DNA of 64,000 nt, taken from contig VWZW01005522.1 of assembly GCA_013397115.1 (NCBI GenBank), forward strand, positions 124,001 through 188,000, in the 5' to 3' direction. Positions within the stretch are counted from its first letter, which is position 1, and each line of letters opens with the position of its first letter. A program made the position numbers and the translations under genes. Under the pieces are notes generated by a model. That model saw only the letters and a list, made by a program, of their open reading frames with translations. It was not told where the DNA came from and searched no databases. Below are positions 35,610 to 47,850 of the stretch, piece after piece. The stretch is from Edolisoma coerulescens. Lineage: Eukaryota > Chordata > Aves > Passeriformes > Campephagidae.

Positions 35610-38600
35610 ATTCAGTAGTAATAAAACATACTAAAAAGGAAAAACATGCTATGTATTGAAGGTATTGCTTACACAGCTTTAACAGGCACAGTGTTGTCTG
35701 CTGAGTCATGTGGAGCTCCATTTCAGGATTCATTAACCTCAGAGCTTACATATATCTAGTCCAACAAGCTAGTCTAAGTGGGTGAAATCCCTCTATAAGC
35801 ATTAAGCTCCTGATTTAACATTTCTGCTCATAGCACAGGTGCATGTTCACACATCCAGAACACCCAGGCTGCTTTAAATAGCCTATCTTTCAATCAGAAG
35901 TTAAGAAAATCTGCCTCTGTCATTTGATTGTATTGTAGAAGCTAAAGAAAAGTACGTCTGTCAGTATTAAGGGTGTCACACTTTTGAATGTGTTGGAGAT
36001 TATCCTCTTGTATTGCTTCTATACACTGTTGAAGAAGAAAAGTAGCTTTAGCTGAGGCTTAAGCAAATTCTTTCATTCCCTCAGAGTACATGTTTAGCTA
36101 GACCTTTTAAAAAATGACATACTGACTCTTTTCACTTCTCATGTAACACTAAAAATGAGGCATATGTATTTTAAAATGAAACCCAAACATTAGAGTTAAA
36201 AATAAAAGGAAGTTATAATTCCCTAATAGGCTGTCTATAAACAGAAAAGAAATGGGCAGTAATAAATTTTTAAAATTATGTAGCTAGCAATAAACAGTTA
36301 AGGAAAAAGGTCTGTGCTTTGCGCTATCCTTGTATTAGCTCTTCAGTCTTACTAAATTTTGTGAAAGTGTTGAAAGTTTCATTCTTATGCAGATATGAGT
36401 GTCTCAGAACATGTGTATGACACAAAGAGTACCTTGATTGGATAAACGTTATGTTAGAGAACTAAATCTAGTGAAGCAATTCCAATTTGCTGTTACCTGG
36501 ATAACCATTACCTACACCAATGTAGGTAGTTTCTGAGGATGAAGAACTTGCCTGAATTTTTTTTCCACCACTGATAATGATACCAATAATGAGGCAAGTG
36601 TTTAAAATGGCGAACAAAGCAAGTGTATAAACTGAAGCCAGGCAGATATAGATGGAGAATGACTGCTGCTAAATTTTCTGAGGGCAAAGTTCTAGAAGTT
36701 TGACTTATGGTGTGTTAACAGCAAGAAACTTAACTCTTGCCTGGCCTCAAACAGAAGCTGCCATTCACAGTGTCCAAATATAGGGTTCTGTGCTGAGATG
36801 GCATGAATGGGCACTGTGATTCAGATATCCAGCTTTTGCATGACAGAATATCTTGAATCTGTTTTGAAACCATGCTTATTAGTGGGAAATTTAAAGTATT
36901 TTCTGTGGCTCTGTGCTGCAAAAAGTAGCTTTCTACCTTACGATTTTTTTCATTCAACTTTGACAAAGTTTCTCTTTCTGGGAAACTGTAGGAAAACTGG
37001 AAGAGCATTAATGAATTGTCAACGTTTAAAACATCCCAGTGGGTTTATAATCCTGGCTGCCGGACCCAGTCATGACCCACCCTGGCAAGTCCCTGGCATT
37101 CCTAGTCCCAGGTAGCCACAGACCCTGCAGTGCCTTGGCACTGGGAAGCGTAGGATAAGCCTTTGCTAGCATAAGTGAACCCTTGACTAGGAAGGCGATG
37201 GTGTGGAGTTCAAGGTGCTCACTAGGAGTGCAGCTGCTGCATCAGGAGATTTAAGTGGTTGTTCAGTAGCTTTAGCAGCACCAAGCCCTCTAATTTTGAA
37301 TTTTGACTTTTTTTCCCAACATTGATAATTCAGTAAGCCAAGTCCCAATCCTCTGCTGAGACTGACCTGCATTTAATCTGAAGATGAGAAATTTCAAAGT
37401 GTTCTTTAGATTGCATTACCATAACTGAGGACACCACCCTAATCACAGGCAGATATTGGCTAATCACAGACTCAGGGCAATGAATCATAACTTGCACTGT
37501 AGTGCAAGTTGTGGGCTGGTGTTGTGTATGTGTGTTTTAGACTTACTTTTTACCAGGAATTTACACCTTTTATTAGCATTATTGGATTTTGAAAATTTAA
37601 AAGAAAATGCCTGCAGGTTATGAGTAACAAGGCTGAGGAAGACTGAATCCATATTATATTCCTCTGAGACTTAGTATCAAGAGAGATTTTGCTGAATGTG
37701 AGGAAAAGTCATTTCACATAGTAACGCTGGCACCAGGCCCAGTTTCTTTATGGAGGTAAGATAAATGAAAATCAAGGTAGAGATATATTTATTTGATCAT
37801 ATAGCTTTTTTTTTCCTTTTCCCCTCTCTATATCACCTTCTAAATAAAGTTATTAAAGATAATTCCAGCCCCTTTACTAAACCAGAATTTATTTGAAGGA
37901 AAAGTGGTCTGTGCTCCTGGGAGCAATTTGCTACTCTAAAATGGCTTTCTCTGAAGTGTTTATTGAAATGGAGAAATTATTCCCCATATTCTCTCCATTT
38001 GGAATGGAAAGCTACTCTAATACAGTGAATGATCCAAGGAAATTAAGAGTGCAGAGCAAAAGAGTTTTTGATGAAAGCGTGGGAGAGACAGGCTCAGGAA
38101 GCAGACAGTAAAATCATTTGAGGAAATGGGAACATGAAGTGCTAGTGTGTGCAGAGATGGTGATGACCACATTTTTCATGGGCAGAGTAATCATGACAGT
38201 TTAAAAGTTATTTAGGCAAGTGCCATGCCACGCTTTAGGCACTTTTATGTTGACCTTTTTGTGGATCAACTTCTTGGCGAGAGTATCAGGTTCATCCACT
38301 TCTTGGAAGCTTAATGGTAGCAGAGCGAGACTTGAATTCTGCTGGGTGAATTCGGGAGAATTTATAAACAACAAAGTATTATTAATGGAATATTTTGAGA
38401 TTTGTGACATTATCAGATATCTTCTTTATTAAGGAAAATGCTCAATCCTATGTGAGATTCCATTTACTTTCAGTTTTCTGGCTTTGAAGTTGGGACCATG
38501 ACTGGGTGAGCAAGGTCTCCTGGTACTGCTGATGTGCAGGCCAACAGTGGCGGTTGTACCCTAAGACTATGCTCTGCTTGGTATCTTTTCTGTCCACAGT

Positions 38601-38911
38601 AGTTGTCCTCTGGTAAATGATAATTTCCTTCTTATGCAGTAATTCACATAAGAAAGGACTGTAGGGTCATTGGGGATTTCTTTGTATTACCTTTCTTCAA
38701 GACTTAACTGGGAGCAACAAAGGATAGGTACAGATTTTGGACGTCTCTATAAATAAACATAGTTTTGCACTCCTACCCAGCATCCAGGGAAAGCTGAAAC
38801 ATTGTGAGACACTGGCAAGATAATCTCCCCTCACCTCCACCTCCAAAAGGAAAATCAAATAACTCGATAGACATCTTTTTTCCTTCATTTTTTTTTCCCC
38901 AATACATTTAG
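35610..38911. other. Interval without a supported gene
   Basis: Mostly AT-rich. A somewhat GC-richer patch at about 37,040-37,380 is not recognised. A short segment at about 37,668-37,757 (GAGACTTAGTATCAAGAGAG and so on) resembles diverged CR1 3' sequence and ends in a donor-like GGTAAG. I regard it as repeat. Confidence 0.4.
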
Positions 38912-39190
38912 CAGGAAGATAAAGAAGCTAGTGAATATTCTGTTTCCAAAGTATGTCTAAAATTCTCTATGGCTCATCTTCAAGGCCAGCTCTCACTCAA
39001 ACGTTGTGTTTGTCATGCTCTATATCCTCTGACTGGCCCTGCCTTTTATCCAAGATATCGCTTGCATCAAGAGGCAGCCGGTCACTCGTACTCATCTCGC
39101 TTCTCCTCTTTAAGCTCTGTTTATCACCATCTGGATACAGCCAAGCCCAGCTACTGCTTGGACAGCCTTTACAGCCCTGCTCTTCAGTAA
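38912..39190 (+). CDS. Candidate terminal coding exon, unknown protein
   Basis: A good acceptor (CATTTTTTTTTCCCCAATACATTTAG) is followed immediately, in phase 0, by 92 codons ending in TAA at 39,188. The frame starts QEDKEASEYSVSKVCLKFS and continues MAHLQGQLSLKRCVCHALYP and LTGPAFYPRYRLHQEAAGHS. It ends KPSYCLDSLYSPALQ. The exon is GC-richer than its flanks and keeps CpG-containing codons. The tail is rich in Tyr, Ser and His with no membrane segment. A second frame is also open over most of the exon but lacks the acceptor-proximal acidic start and is Ser/Leu-rich, so I prefer this one. The upstream exons are not established. I recognise no family. Confidence 0.5.
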   Translation, partial: QEDKEASEYSVSKVCLKFSMAHLQGQLSLKRCVCHALYPLTGPAFYPRYRLHQEAAGHSYSSRFSSLSSVYHHLDTAKPSYCLDSLYSPALQ

Positions 39191-39199
39191 TTCTGCTTT

Positions 39200-41514
39200 A
39201 GAAACACCTGATGTAATGCACAAGAACAAAATAATATGCCCCTACCAAAGAAAACCCTACCTGAAAGTAGCCTCAATTCCTCCAAATTATGTCTCTTAAA
39301 TAGTCTGCTTTTCAGTTTGATTTTTTGTCTTCCATGTCTGCAACATATATTGTAGATTAGGGCAAATATTAACCCTAGGCATATTTGGGCATACTTAATT
39401 GGCTCAGATGTTCATGTAGCTTTACAATCATCAAGGTTAATGACAATTTCCTTTTAATTTAGGCTGTTAGAATTGAAATTCCCTCGAACTCTGTAAACAA
39501 AGCTCTAGTTGCATGATTCAGATCTGCTCATTAGTCTTATTCCTTTCCCTTTCATGACATCGTGACCACCTCAATTGATTTTCTTCCCTATGACTCTATA
39601 GGACTTCTTTTTCTCTCCTAGGCCTCTGTTAACAGGCTTACATATGACAGTTTTGAATGTATTTCAGGAAAACAAATAAGGTTGTTTCTAAACTTTTAAG
39701 AAGACTAGTGATGTAACAATGGATGTTTTTAAGGTATGATCACCACTTTTAGAAAAGGATCATATCCTATTGGGGGAGAATTTTTAAAAAGAAAAACAAA
39801 AAATAAGGAGCTAGGCAAGGGCTTGCTCTTAGAAGTAGGTTAATGAAGGTAAAAGATATTTAGAAATAAGGCTGAACTAATTTACATCAGACACTGGCTT
39901 TTGTCCTTATGGAAATTAAATTAATTTTTGCAATTTTGCAGGACAAGGATAGCTCATCAATTGCTTTGGGTTTTTTTCCTGAATTAAAACTTGACTATTG
40001 TTACCTTAACTGATTTTTTGAGTGGGAAATGTTACTGAAATGTAAGGGTTACATTAGCTTTATGTTTTGCCTAATGCAAAGTGTAATGGAAGGAACATGT
40101 AAGACAACTTTTAAACATTATGCTGCTGTTGGCATGATGCTAACGATATTCAAGAGATAATAGGCCTCTTTTCTTCATGTTTAAGTTCATAGGCTTTTTA
40201 TATCTGGTTAAGGTTACTGCTTTCTTGATTATTTCATTGATTTTAGCATTATCTGGACAATAAGTTGTGTCAGGAATTACTTCAGGTGTAGGCAAAAAAG
40301 CATTGTTAAACTTGAATGGGAAAGATGTTTCTTTAGAAATGCAAAATTAATTTCCTCTCTTTTAGTTAAAAAAAAAAAAAAAAAAAGCAGCATTGTTTGG
40401 GATGTCTCAGAATAGTAAGAAAAACCTAGGGAAAGAGTGGAAAATTTTGTTGTTCATGGGAAATAATTAAGCCAGAAGTCGTAATAAAAGATGTCATTAA
40501 AATCCCCAATGCTCTGGATTTAGACAGTTTTTAATGGCATTTGGACTGAATCAATTGCTGTTATGCATGACTGCAGCATCAGTAACACACAGTTATATAT
40601 TTTGCCTAAAATACAAGTGGTTAATAAGGTTATTGAGCAAAATCAGGAAAATTTAAGTAACCCCAAGTGTGTTTATGTGTCTGTGTGTCAAGGCTCAGTG
40701 AAAGTTAGCTGAAGACAGCTGTGTCCTCATGCCCCCTCTTTCAGTCAGTATCTTGTTGTTCACTGTCACAGTGACAAATGAAAACATTTCATGGCAGCAA
40801 CTGTCAAAAGCCCTCTTGTGAGCCCTGCATTTTCTTTCTCTCTCTCAGTCAAGAGCTGCCATGAAATATGACTTCTTATCAGTAAGCTACAACTTCATGA
40901 CCAAATAGGCTAGCTGTTAGTCACTGGCTGGTGGCCATTTAGGTGGTGAATAATGGGCTTTACTTACCCATTTTTCACTGAAAGAGGAAATAAGTCTCTC
41001 TTTATAGTCTACCTCATATTATAAACATGGAATATTTATCTGTGACATAAGAGCCTATTCAAACAGTGCAGTGTCAAACTTGCTATAAATGGATGTGCTG
41101 GCTGATACATAAAAAAGTGCTTGGCCTGTATCCTGCTGGCTATGAAGGTTCCAGCAACTTTTTCTTTCCTGGCATCCATGTTACTTAGAAAAGGAATGTA
41201 TGCACATTTATTACTGTGTATGGTACTGCCCTTAATAATTAGCAGCTGCCTGATTTCCAAGAGTTTTTCCTCTATTTCTTTTAGCTGATCCTCCATCTTC
41301 TCTTACCTGGCTATACAGGACCTTCATTTAATGGAAAATAAGTAAATGCATTTCTGGTCATAAGTAAGCAGTGCTGTTGGATTTTAAGTATAAATTTGAA
41401 CTTAGGCATAAAATTCTTCAGGCAATGAAAGATGTGTGTCCAGCATTAGTGAGAGTAGTAGTACTTAAAAGAAATCATTGATGAAACTTCCCAGGAAGTA
41501 AGCTGGTAGGTTGT
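39200..41514. other. Intergenic or 3' untranslated AT-rich DNA
   Basis: No supported exon. There is an ATTAAA at 39,915-39,920 and an 18-20 nt poly(A) run ending near 40,386. No canonical AATAAA lies close to the preceding stop codon. Confidence 0.4.
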
Positions 41515-42643
41515 TGTCATGGTTTGACATTGGCCCAACGCCAGGCACCCACGAGAGCTGCTCACTCGCCCTCCCCTGCCACAGCTGGGCAGAGGAGGGA
41601 AAAGGGAAAAAAAAAATTAACGAAGGCTTCATGAATGAGATAAGGACTGGGAGAAACACTTCAAGGGCAAAACAGGCTCAACTTAAGTTGCAAAGTGAAT
41701 TTATTACTAACAGAATGAGAAGAGGATTATGAGAAGTAACATAAGCCCTTAGAACACCTTCCACCCCCCAGCCCCTCACTCCTTCCCACCAACAGCGCAG
41801 GGAGATGGGGCATGGGGGTTTGGTCAGTTCATCACTGAGATTTCCTTCCGCTGCTCCAGGAGAGGAGTCTTCCCCTGTGAGGCCGTGGGGTCCCTCCCAT
41901 GGGAGACAGCTCTCCACGAACCTCTCCAACATGGGTCCACTCTCACAAGCAGCAGTCCTGCTGCACCTGCTGCAGCCTGAGCCCCTCCCACGGGCACACA
42001 GCCCTCCCAAAACTGCTGCGCCGTGGCTCTCTCTTTACATGGGGTGCAGTCCTCCAAGGACAGGCTGCTCCAGCCTGGAAGCAAGGACCCTCTTTCTCCA
42101 CCAGGTCTTCCACTGGAACAGGGCCTCCTCCAGGCATCCACCCACTAAGGAATGGGCACCTCCGCCACCGGCAGCAGGTGGATCTCTGCATCCTCCTTGG
42201 ACCCATGGGCTGCAGGGGGACCGTGCTTCACCATGGTCTTCACCACAGCCTGCATATGAATCACAGCTTCAGCACCTGGAGCACCTCCTCCCCCTCCTTC
42301 TTCACTATCGTGGTGGGTTGAAAAAAACTGAGTTGATAGACAGAGTTGTAGACCAATCGCTTCTAATGATTTCGCATATGAAAGTCAGCACGGCCGAGGG
42401 AAAGGGAGCTTCTGGTTTCCGGTCTCGCCCAGAGGGGTGGCCGAGCCGGGCCGGGCCTGGCTGAGCCCTGCCAGGCCGGGCCCCCCGGCGCCCTCCGCTC
42501 TTCCCCTCCAGCGCAGCGGCGCGGATCCCTGAGTCGCTGCAGGAGGGAGCTGTCTCGGAGCTGTGGGCAGCTGAAAACAACTATGATTTGCTGCACAACT
42601 GAACTTACTTGAAGCGACTCCTGGAGACTGGCGAGATTCCCCC

Positions 42644-42827
42644 NNNNNNNNNNNNNNNNNNNNNNNNNNNNNNNNNNNNNNNNNNNNNNNNNNNNNNNNN
42701 NNNNNNNNNNNNNNNNNNNNNNNNNNNNNNNNNNNNNNNNNNNNNNNNNNNNNNNNNNNNNNNNNNNNNNNNNNNNNNNNNNNNNNNNNNNNNNNNNNNN
42801 NNNNNNNNNNNNNNNNNNNNNNNNNNN
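42644..42827. other. Assembly gap, 184 N
   Basis: The run of Ns lies inside the nested LTR, immediately after GGCGAGATTCCCCC. Open frames drawn across it are meaningless. Confidence 1.
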
Positions 42828-42953
42828 ACTGCAATACTGACCTGAATCACGTTTGTTATCTTTTTGTGCAGTTTGGAAGAAGAGGGGAGTGTTTGGGAGA
42901 GAAAGGGGGGTTTGCTTTAAGTTCATATTATTTCTTTAACCTTTAATTCTGTT

Positions 42954-42959
42954 ATTAAT
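42954..42959 (+). terminator. LTR polyadenylation signal AATAAA
   Basis: This AATAAA occurs in ATTCTGTTATTAATAAACTTC, at the usual R-region position in the 3' half of the nested LTR. It supports the + orientation. Confidence 0.5.
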
Positions 42960-43674
42960 AAACTTCTTTATATTCTTTAAAGTGTTGAGCCTGCTTTTTG
43001 CCCTCTCCTAATCTTTTATCTCACAGAAAGTAAAGAAAGCGAACAAAACTACTACAACTGACTTTGGTGTCCCCATGTTATTTTCCCTCACATGTTCTCA
43101 CCTCCTCCTCTTCTCTGACTAGAATCCAAAATCTTGTGACTTTGTTTTGATTTTCTTCTTAAATATGTCATCACAGAGGTGTTACCAAGCTCTCTCATTG
43201 GCCCAGTTTTGGCCAGCAGCATGTCCATCTTCAGAGCCATCAGCCATTGGCTCTGCCAGACATGGTGGGAAGCTTCCAGCAGCTTCCTCACAGGAGCCGT
43301 CTTTGTGGTCCCCCTGCTACCTAAAACCAGGCTGTGCCAAACCAATACAATTGTCCAGAATAGAAAATAAGAAATTAATATATAAACAACATAAAGAAAG
43401 AAAAAAAAGACATCTGGAAATTGTGCAACTAATTTTTTTGTAATATCACTTTTCTCTCCTAATGAACACCCAGTGAAAATCCATGTATGTTGTATTTTCT
43501 TGATGGTCACCAAAGTGAGTAAATGATTCTAATTAATGAAGAGTAATTTGAGATCAGTTGGTGTTGTTAGGTCATTTTTGATCATCCACTTTCAAGGCTA
43601 AGAAATTTTGAGGCAGAATTCACACTGTCACATTTGTTCCTCTGCTCTCCCTTGCTAGTTCCTGTTCTTAGCCA

Positions 43675-44121
43675 TGCAAAAGTTGAGTATTCAGCAGAGG
43701 GTGACAAAGATGCTTAAGGAACTGGAGGATCTCTTTTAAGAAGACAAGGTGGAAAGGTTTTTCCTATTCAAACTCAAGAAAAGATGACTGAGAGTCATGT
43801 AAGTATTTGAAGGGACGGTGTCAAGAGGATGCAGCCAGGCTCTTCTCAACGGTGCTAAACAATAAGAAAAGAGGCAATGGGCAGAAACAGACTCACAGGA
43901 AATTCCACTTGAATACGAGGAAGAACTTCTTTCTTGTGCAGGTACTTGAGCACTGGAACAAATTGCCCAGAGAGGTTGCGGAGTCTGCCTCACTGGAGAT
44001 ATTAAAGAACTGTCTGGATGCAATTGTGTACAGTGCTCTAAGATGACCCTGCTTGAGTAGGGAGGGTGGACCAGATGACCCACTGTGGTCTGTTCCAACT
44101 TGACCCATTCTGTAATTCTGT
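43675..44121 (+). mobile_element. CR1 LINE 3' end
   Basis: The order is GTGACAAAGATGCTTAAGGA, AGGAGGATGCAGCCAGGCTC-like text, GAAGAACTTCTTTCTTGTGC, GAGCACTGGAACAAATTGCC and CAGAGAGGTTGCGGAGTCTG, ending CATTCTGTAATTCTGTGAC. This is sense CR1 tail sequence with its 8-nt terminal motif. The 79- and 120-codon frames over it are remnants or shadows of the element. Confidence 0.85.
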
Positions 44122-44124
44122 GAC

Positions 44125-47100
44125 AATGACAGCAATGTCTTTTTAGTTTTAGAAATATAATTATAAAAGGAAGAGTGCATCTTCTGATAATAATGCAAAA
44201 TAAATCTACCAGTAGTTCTCTGCCCTTTAAATTAATATTTAGAGTTTTTTATTTTATTTGCTTGTAGATTTATTTGCATTATGTCATACTTGCCAAAAGC
44301 TGATTTCTCAAAAATTGACCCAACAGAATTTTGTATCTGACCTTGTTTCAATTTCGACTCGTCTTGGGAGTCTTCAAATCACTATTTACATGACTTTGGT
44401 ATTTCCTTTCAGCAGCAGTGTTGGGACCTTATTTCTGCTTGTATCCTCCCACAAAGAGGTTCAACATTCATTTCCTATCCCAATCTGCCTTGTCAATGGA
44501 AAGGGAATATGCTAGCCAAACTATAAAACCAAAATTTTAGAGCTGGTTAATTTTACTCAATTTTCAATACTTCTCTTCTTATATCCTGTGCATTATCTCC
44601 TTTCTTTGTATCTTCTATTAACCCCAAAAGAAAAGCTGCTCATGAATCTCATAGGGTACAGCAAGCTAGTTTTAGCCACTTTGGGGTAAATACAAAATCT
44701 GCAAGTTTCGGACTTTAATCCCAGTGAAAAATGAACACAATAAATATTAACTTTTCCCCTGGTCATGCCATAATTTCAACAGGTGTAATTTCTACCAACC
44801 TTTGCCATTCAGAATATACTAGTCATATGATACTGTGCTGAAGCAATCTCTAATTAACAGTACAGACCCCAAACTGATCAGCAAAGCCAGAATTGCAGCA
44901 GACAAGACAGCATCACCAGAAGCTCTGCTGTACATCCTTGGTCTCTAGGATGGGGGTGCTTACTTCAAACCTGACTAAATCATCAGACCTTGGCTGTCAA
45001 GAGGCTCAGTGCCTTCATGGACACTCACCACAAACCCTAGAGACAAAAAGCCTTGCATATTTATGCAAATTTGTAAAGACAGTGCTTAGTCATGTTGCCA
45101 GGTTGAGTCCAGATAAGTGAGAAAAGAAGTCTCTGGTGGATAAATCATGGTGATACTGCAGCATATAAAACCCTTCGGTATTCATTCAGGCTGGGAATGG
45201 GATTTGTGGAATGAAAAATACAATGCTGACCTTAGTATTAGAGTAAAGTTAGAAAAGCGTGAGGCAGGCCCTGGAGCTGCGTGAACTACTTCTAAACCCT
45301 TTTTTTTCAAGTGTCAAAGAGGTAAACTGACTCACAGCACATGTTGTTTTCCTTCTCAGTGGTCCAAGGAGAGGTGTCTTTGCTTCCGTGAAACAAAAGG
45401 GTTGATACTTTTCGCTGACATTTACAGTGAGGAATGGGCACAAAGGAAGAGAAAAAAGGGAGAGGCATACAAATTAATCTTCTCAATTGGTAGCCAAAAT
45501 TATACATTCAGTAATACTCTGGCATTTCTTTGCTTCAAGCTGTAGTCCAGTTTGTGTGTCTCAAACACTGCCTGTTTAAATTCGTATACATGACTACAAA
45601 TATACAGCTTGCAGAACACATCAGTTTCGTAGGATACTGTAGGACTGATGTGACACAGAACTTTCACAAAGAGCTTTCACTTACCAGAAATCTTGGGAAG
45701 AAGGGAAGAGTCTCACATCTGTCTTTTATATGAAGTTTCTCAGACATTTTGAGTATTGAGCCTGGTGCCTGTTTTGGTTATGCCCTTAACTGCATCATTA
45801 TTTCATGGATTAATTGCAAGCAGCTCACTAAAAGTGCAACTGAAACCTTCTTCAGATAAGTGAGTATGAGGCATATTCTTAAGGAGTCACACCATTACAC
45901 CATGGTTAAGTTTGTTATGCTTTTAACCTGCCTTACTGATGTACCTCATGAAGCACCAGTCTTGAACTTTTTATTATTGCTTGTCTTTAGGCCTTCTTAT
46001 CACTGAAGACAGAATATAGGATATGAATATGAATAAGAAATGAAGTCACCTATTTGCATGATCTGGGTGTATGTAGTATTCAGTGATGCAGATTTAGAAA
46101 TTTCTGTTCTTATTAGTTTTTGCATAAGATATCGAGAATAGCGTATTGTACCATGAAGTGCATTAAACAAATTTTGGTCTTCAGGGTAAATATGTATGAA
46201 GGAGTTTCTCATATTCCCTCTGTGTAACATTAGGATATGCATTAGTTATGAAGACATTGTAAATCTTTTTAGCATATGCTAATTGCAGCATGGCCTAATG
46301 TTTATTCATAATAATTTATTTTTATTAGCTTGGAAAAACAAATGGCAACCTCCTACCTCAAAAATCTTAACAATTTAAATTCATTCCTTTGATTTTTGGT
46401 CAAATCCCCAACCTTTAGTTTCAAGGATTGAAATGCCAGTCTCTGACAGCAAATCATTTTAAAAATGCCTTTGCCAGACTTTTAAATTTTTGTGGAGACA
46501 GAGATGAAAAATATTATTTATCTCTGTGGGTAGTCAACTTTTATGCTGTAAACAAGATGCAGAGACAGTACGCTAATCTTGTCAGCTACACTTTAGAAAT
46601 GCAGTTTTACCTGGTATGGAAATTTCAAAGTTTAGCTTAAAAATATTGCAATAGAGTAACTTACTTAATCTCCAGTGGGATACTTTTCATAGTGATTTTT
46701 GTAATCATTGCAATATTTAACCAAGATGACGATGAATCACAAAATAGTCCTTCTAAGGTTATTAAAAGCAGAAACAAACTCCAAATACTACTCCCCTGTT
46801 TCTGAAATACAGAATGTACTGTTGTATAATGAAAGAAGAATAAGGCTACATTTGGTAGAGAGGCTGTTATGTATATGCACTGAATAGTACACTCTATTTT
46901 GAGATGTCATGAGCATCTTCAGGTGCTACTGTTGTATAACTGTATAATTGCCAGGTTTTACGTTTTGATTCTCAGTCCTGTCCTAGCTGAAAAAGGTCTG
47001 TACACACTCTATCACTAATGGAATGATTTATGCTAGCTTTATCTTCAGTCAGTCAACTTCAAAAATTTGAGCTCAAACAAATTCTCATCTTCACCTACCT

Positions 47101-47740
47101 TTTATGGAAAAGAGATGGTCAGCAAAAGGAGCTAAAGTGGCCACATTCACAAGGTAGATTCTATACTGTTAGGCATATGTGAGTTTGAGGGCACATTTAG
47201 TTAGACTTAAACTAATAAAAAGAGTGGGTAGGTAAATAAAGTGCTGAAAACAGTTTTGTTTTCCATGGTAACAGCACAGTGCAGCTGCTGAGAATAGAAT
47301 GCTGGAAGAAGAATAAAACACCAAAAAGAAAAACTGGGCAGCCAGGGTGAGGGTGCTGGTATAGTAGTAACTCCTTGACATTTTTATTAATCTTGTCAGC
47401 TTGAATCATGGAATTCCAAAGGTGTAATTTTATAATGTTAATTTAAAAAAAAGTCTTTTTCTTTGAACTTTGCAAGATTTGTAAGAATGTCAGTGTTATT
47501 CAAAAAATCATAGTGAATTTTTATCTGTCACTGCTTCACAATATACAGTGGCAGAACATATTTTTTTACAAATACCCAGGATCTTTGTCTAGGAACCACT
47601 CAAACTCTCAGATCTGATGATGCCATCACACAGTATCTTATACTGGGTGAAGAATCAGAACAATCAAGAATTGTTTTTCTTCTCTCTTTTTTTGCCTCAA
47701 ATACAGCTAAAATATCTTCAGAAATGTTTTAATAAATGTA
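44125..47740. other. AT-rich interval upstream of candidate exons
   Basis: No recognised repeat. Several 60-85-codon frames (for example 44,258-44,515 and 44,893-45,120) have no splice support. Upstream exons of the candidate gene at 47.75 kb would be expected here but were not found. Confidence 0.4.
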
Positions 47741-47745
47741 CGTAG

Positions 47746-47850
47746 TATCAAAGTTCCCACAGAGTGGAACAATTGGTAGATTTCACTGAAGTTTGTTGGT
47801 ACAAGCAAAGTGCTGAGATTGAAGAGGAGGCTGCAGCTCAGGAAGCCCTG
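47746..47850 (+). CDS. Candidate exon a of an unassigned gene
   Basis: The segment is open in phase 0 and ends GAAGCCCTG before a strong GTAAGT donor. It encodes VEQLVDFTEVCWYKQSAE followed by IEEEAAAQEAL, an acidic, helix-prone and perhaps coiled-coil stretch. Two acceptors are possible: ACGTAG (exon from 47,746, phase 0) or TTCCCACAG (exon from 47,763). The 47,763 site has the better pyrimidine context. There is no initiator ATG, so an upstream exon is needed. It connects in frame to the micro-exon at 50,725. The protein family is not recognised. Confidence 0.45.

Larger units (their letters stand above)
42309..43056 (+). mobile_element. Nested solo LTR inside another LTR
   Basis: The host LTR text is interrupted after TCCTTCTTCACTAT and resumes at about ACTGACTTTGGTGTCC. 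Between them is a different LTR in the + orientation. It begins (C/T)GTGGTGGGTTG, has a very GC-rich middle at 42,400-42,540, and contains ATTAATAAACTTCTTTATATT (polyadenylation signal) near 42,954. It ends near ACTACTACA. The flanks ACTAT and ACTGA match at three of five bases, so the edges are approximate. It must be younger than the LTR it splits. Part of its interior is an assembly gap. Confidence 0.6.
41515..43349 (-). mobile_element. Solo LTR (minus strand) interrupted by a nested LTR
   Basis: The outer boundaries are TGTCATGGTTTGACATTGGC at 41,515 and CTGTGCCAAACCAATACA ending at 43,349. The element is thus TG...CA on both strands. The flanking 5-mers GTTGT (41,510-41,514) and ATTGT (43,350-43,354) differ at one base, as expected for an aged 5-bp target duplication. 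The reverse complement carries AATAAATTCACTTTGCAACT, a plausible polyadenylation site, so the LTR is antisense. Text such as TCTCTCATTGGCCCAGTTTTGGCC at about 43,190 matches, from memory, a common songbird LTR. The large open frames (up to 219 codons) across 41,680-42,470 overlap in several frames and are LTR shadows. Confidence 0.7.

Noticed and set aside
37668..37757. Open stretch ending in AG|GTAAGA, considered as an exon
   Set aside because: The text resembles diverged CR1 3' sequence, there is no good acceptor, and an upstream in-frame stop interrupts it.
41805..42464. 219-codon open frame plus overlapping 140- and 110-codon frames
   Set aside because: All lie in the GC-rich, stop-poor sequence of an LTR and are open in several frames on both strands. 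None has a retroviral or cellular domain.
42363..42926. Minus-strand 187- and 149-codon frames
   Set aside because: They run through the 184-base N gap. The apparent openness comes from undetermined codons.
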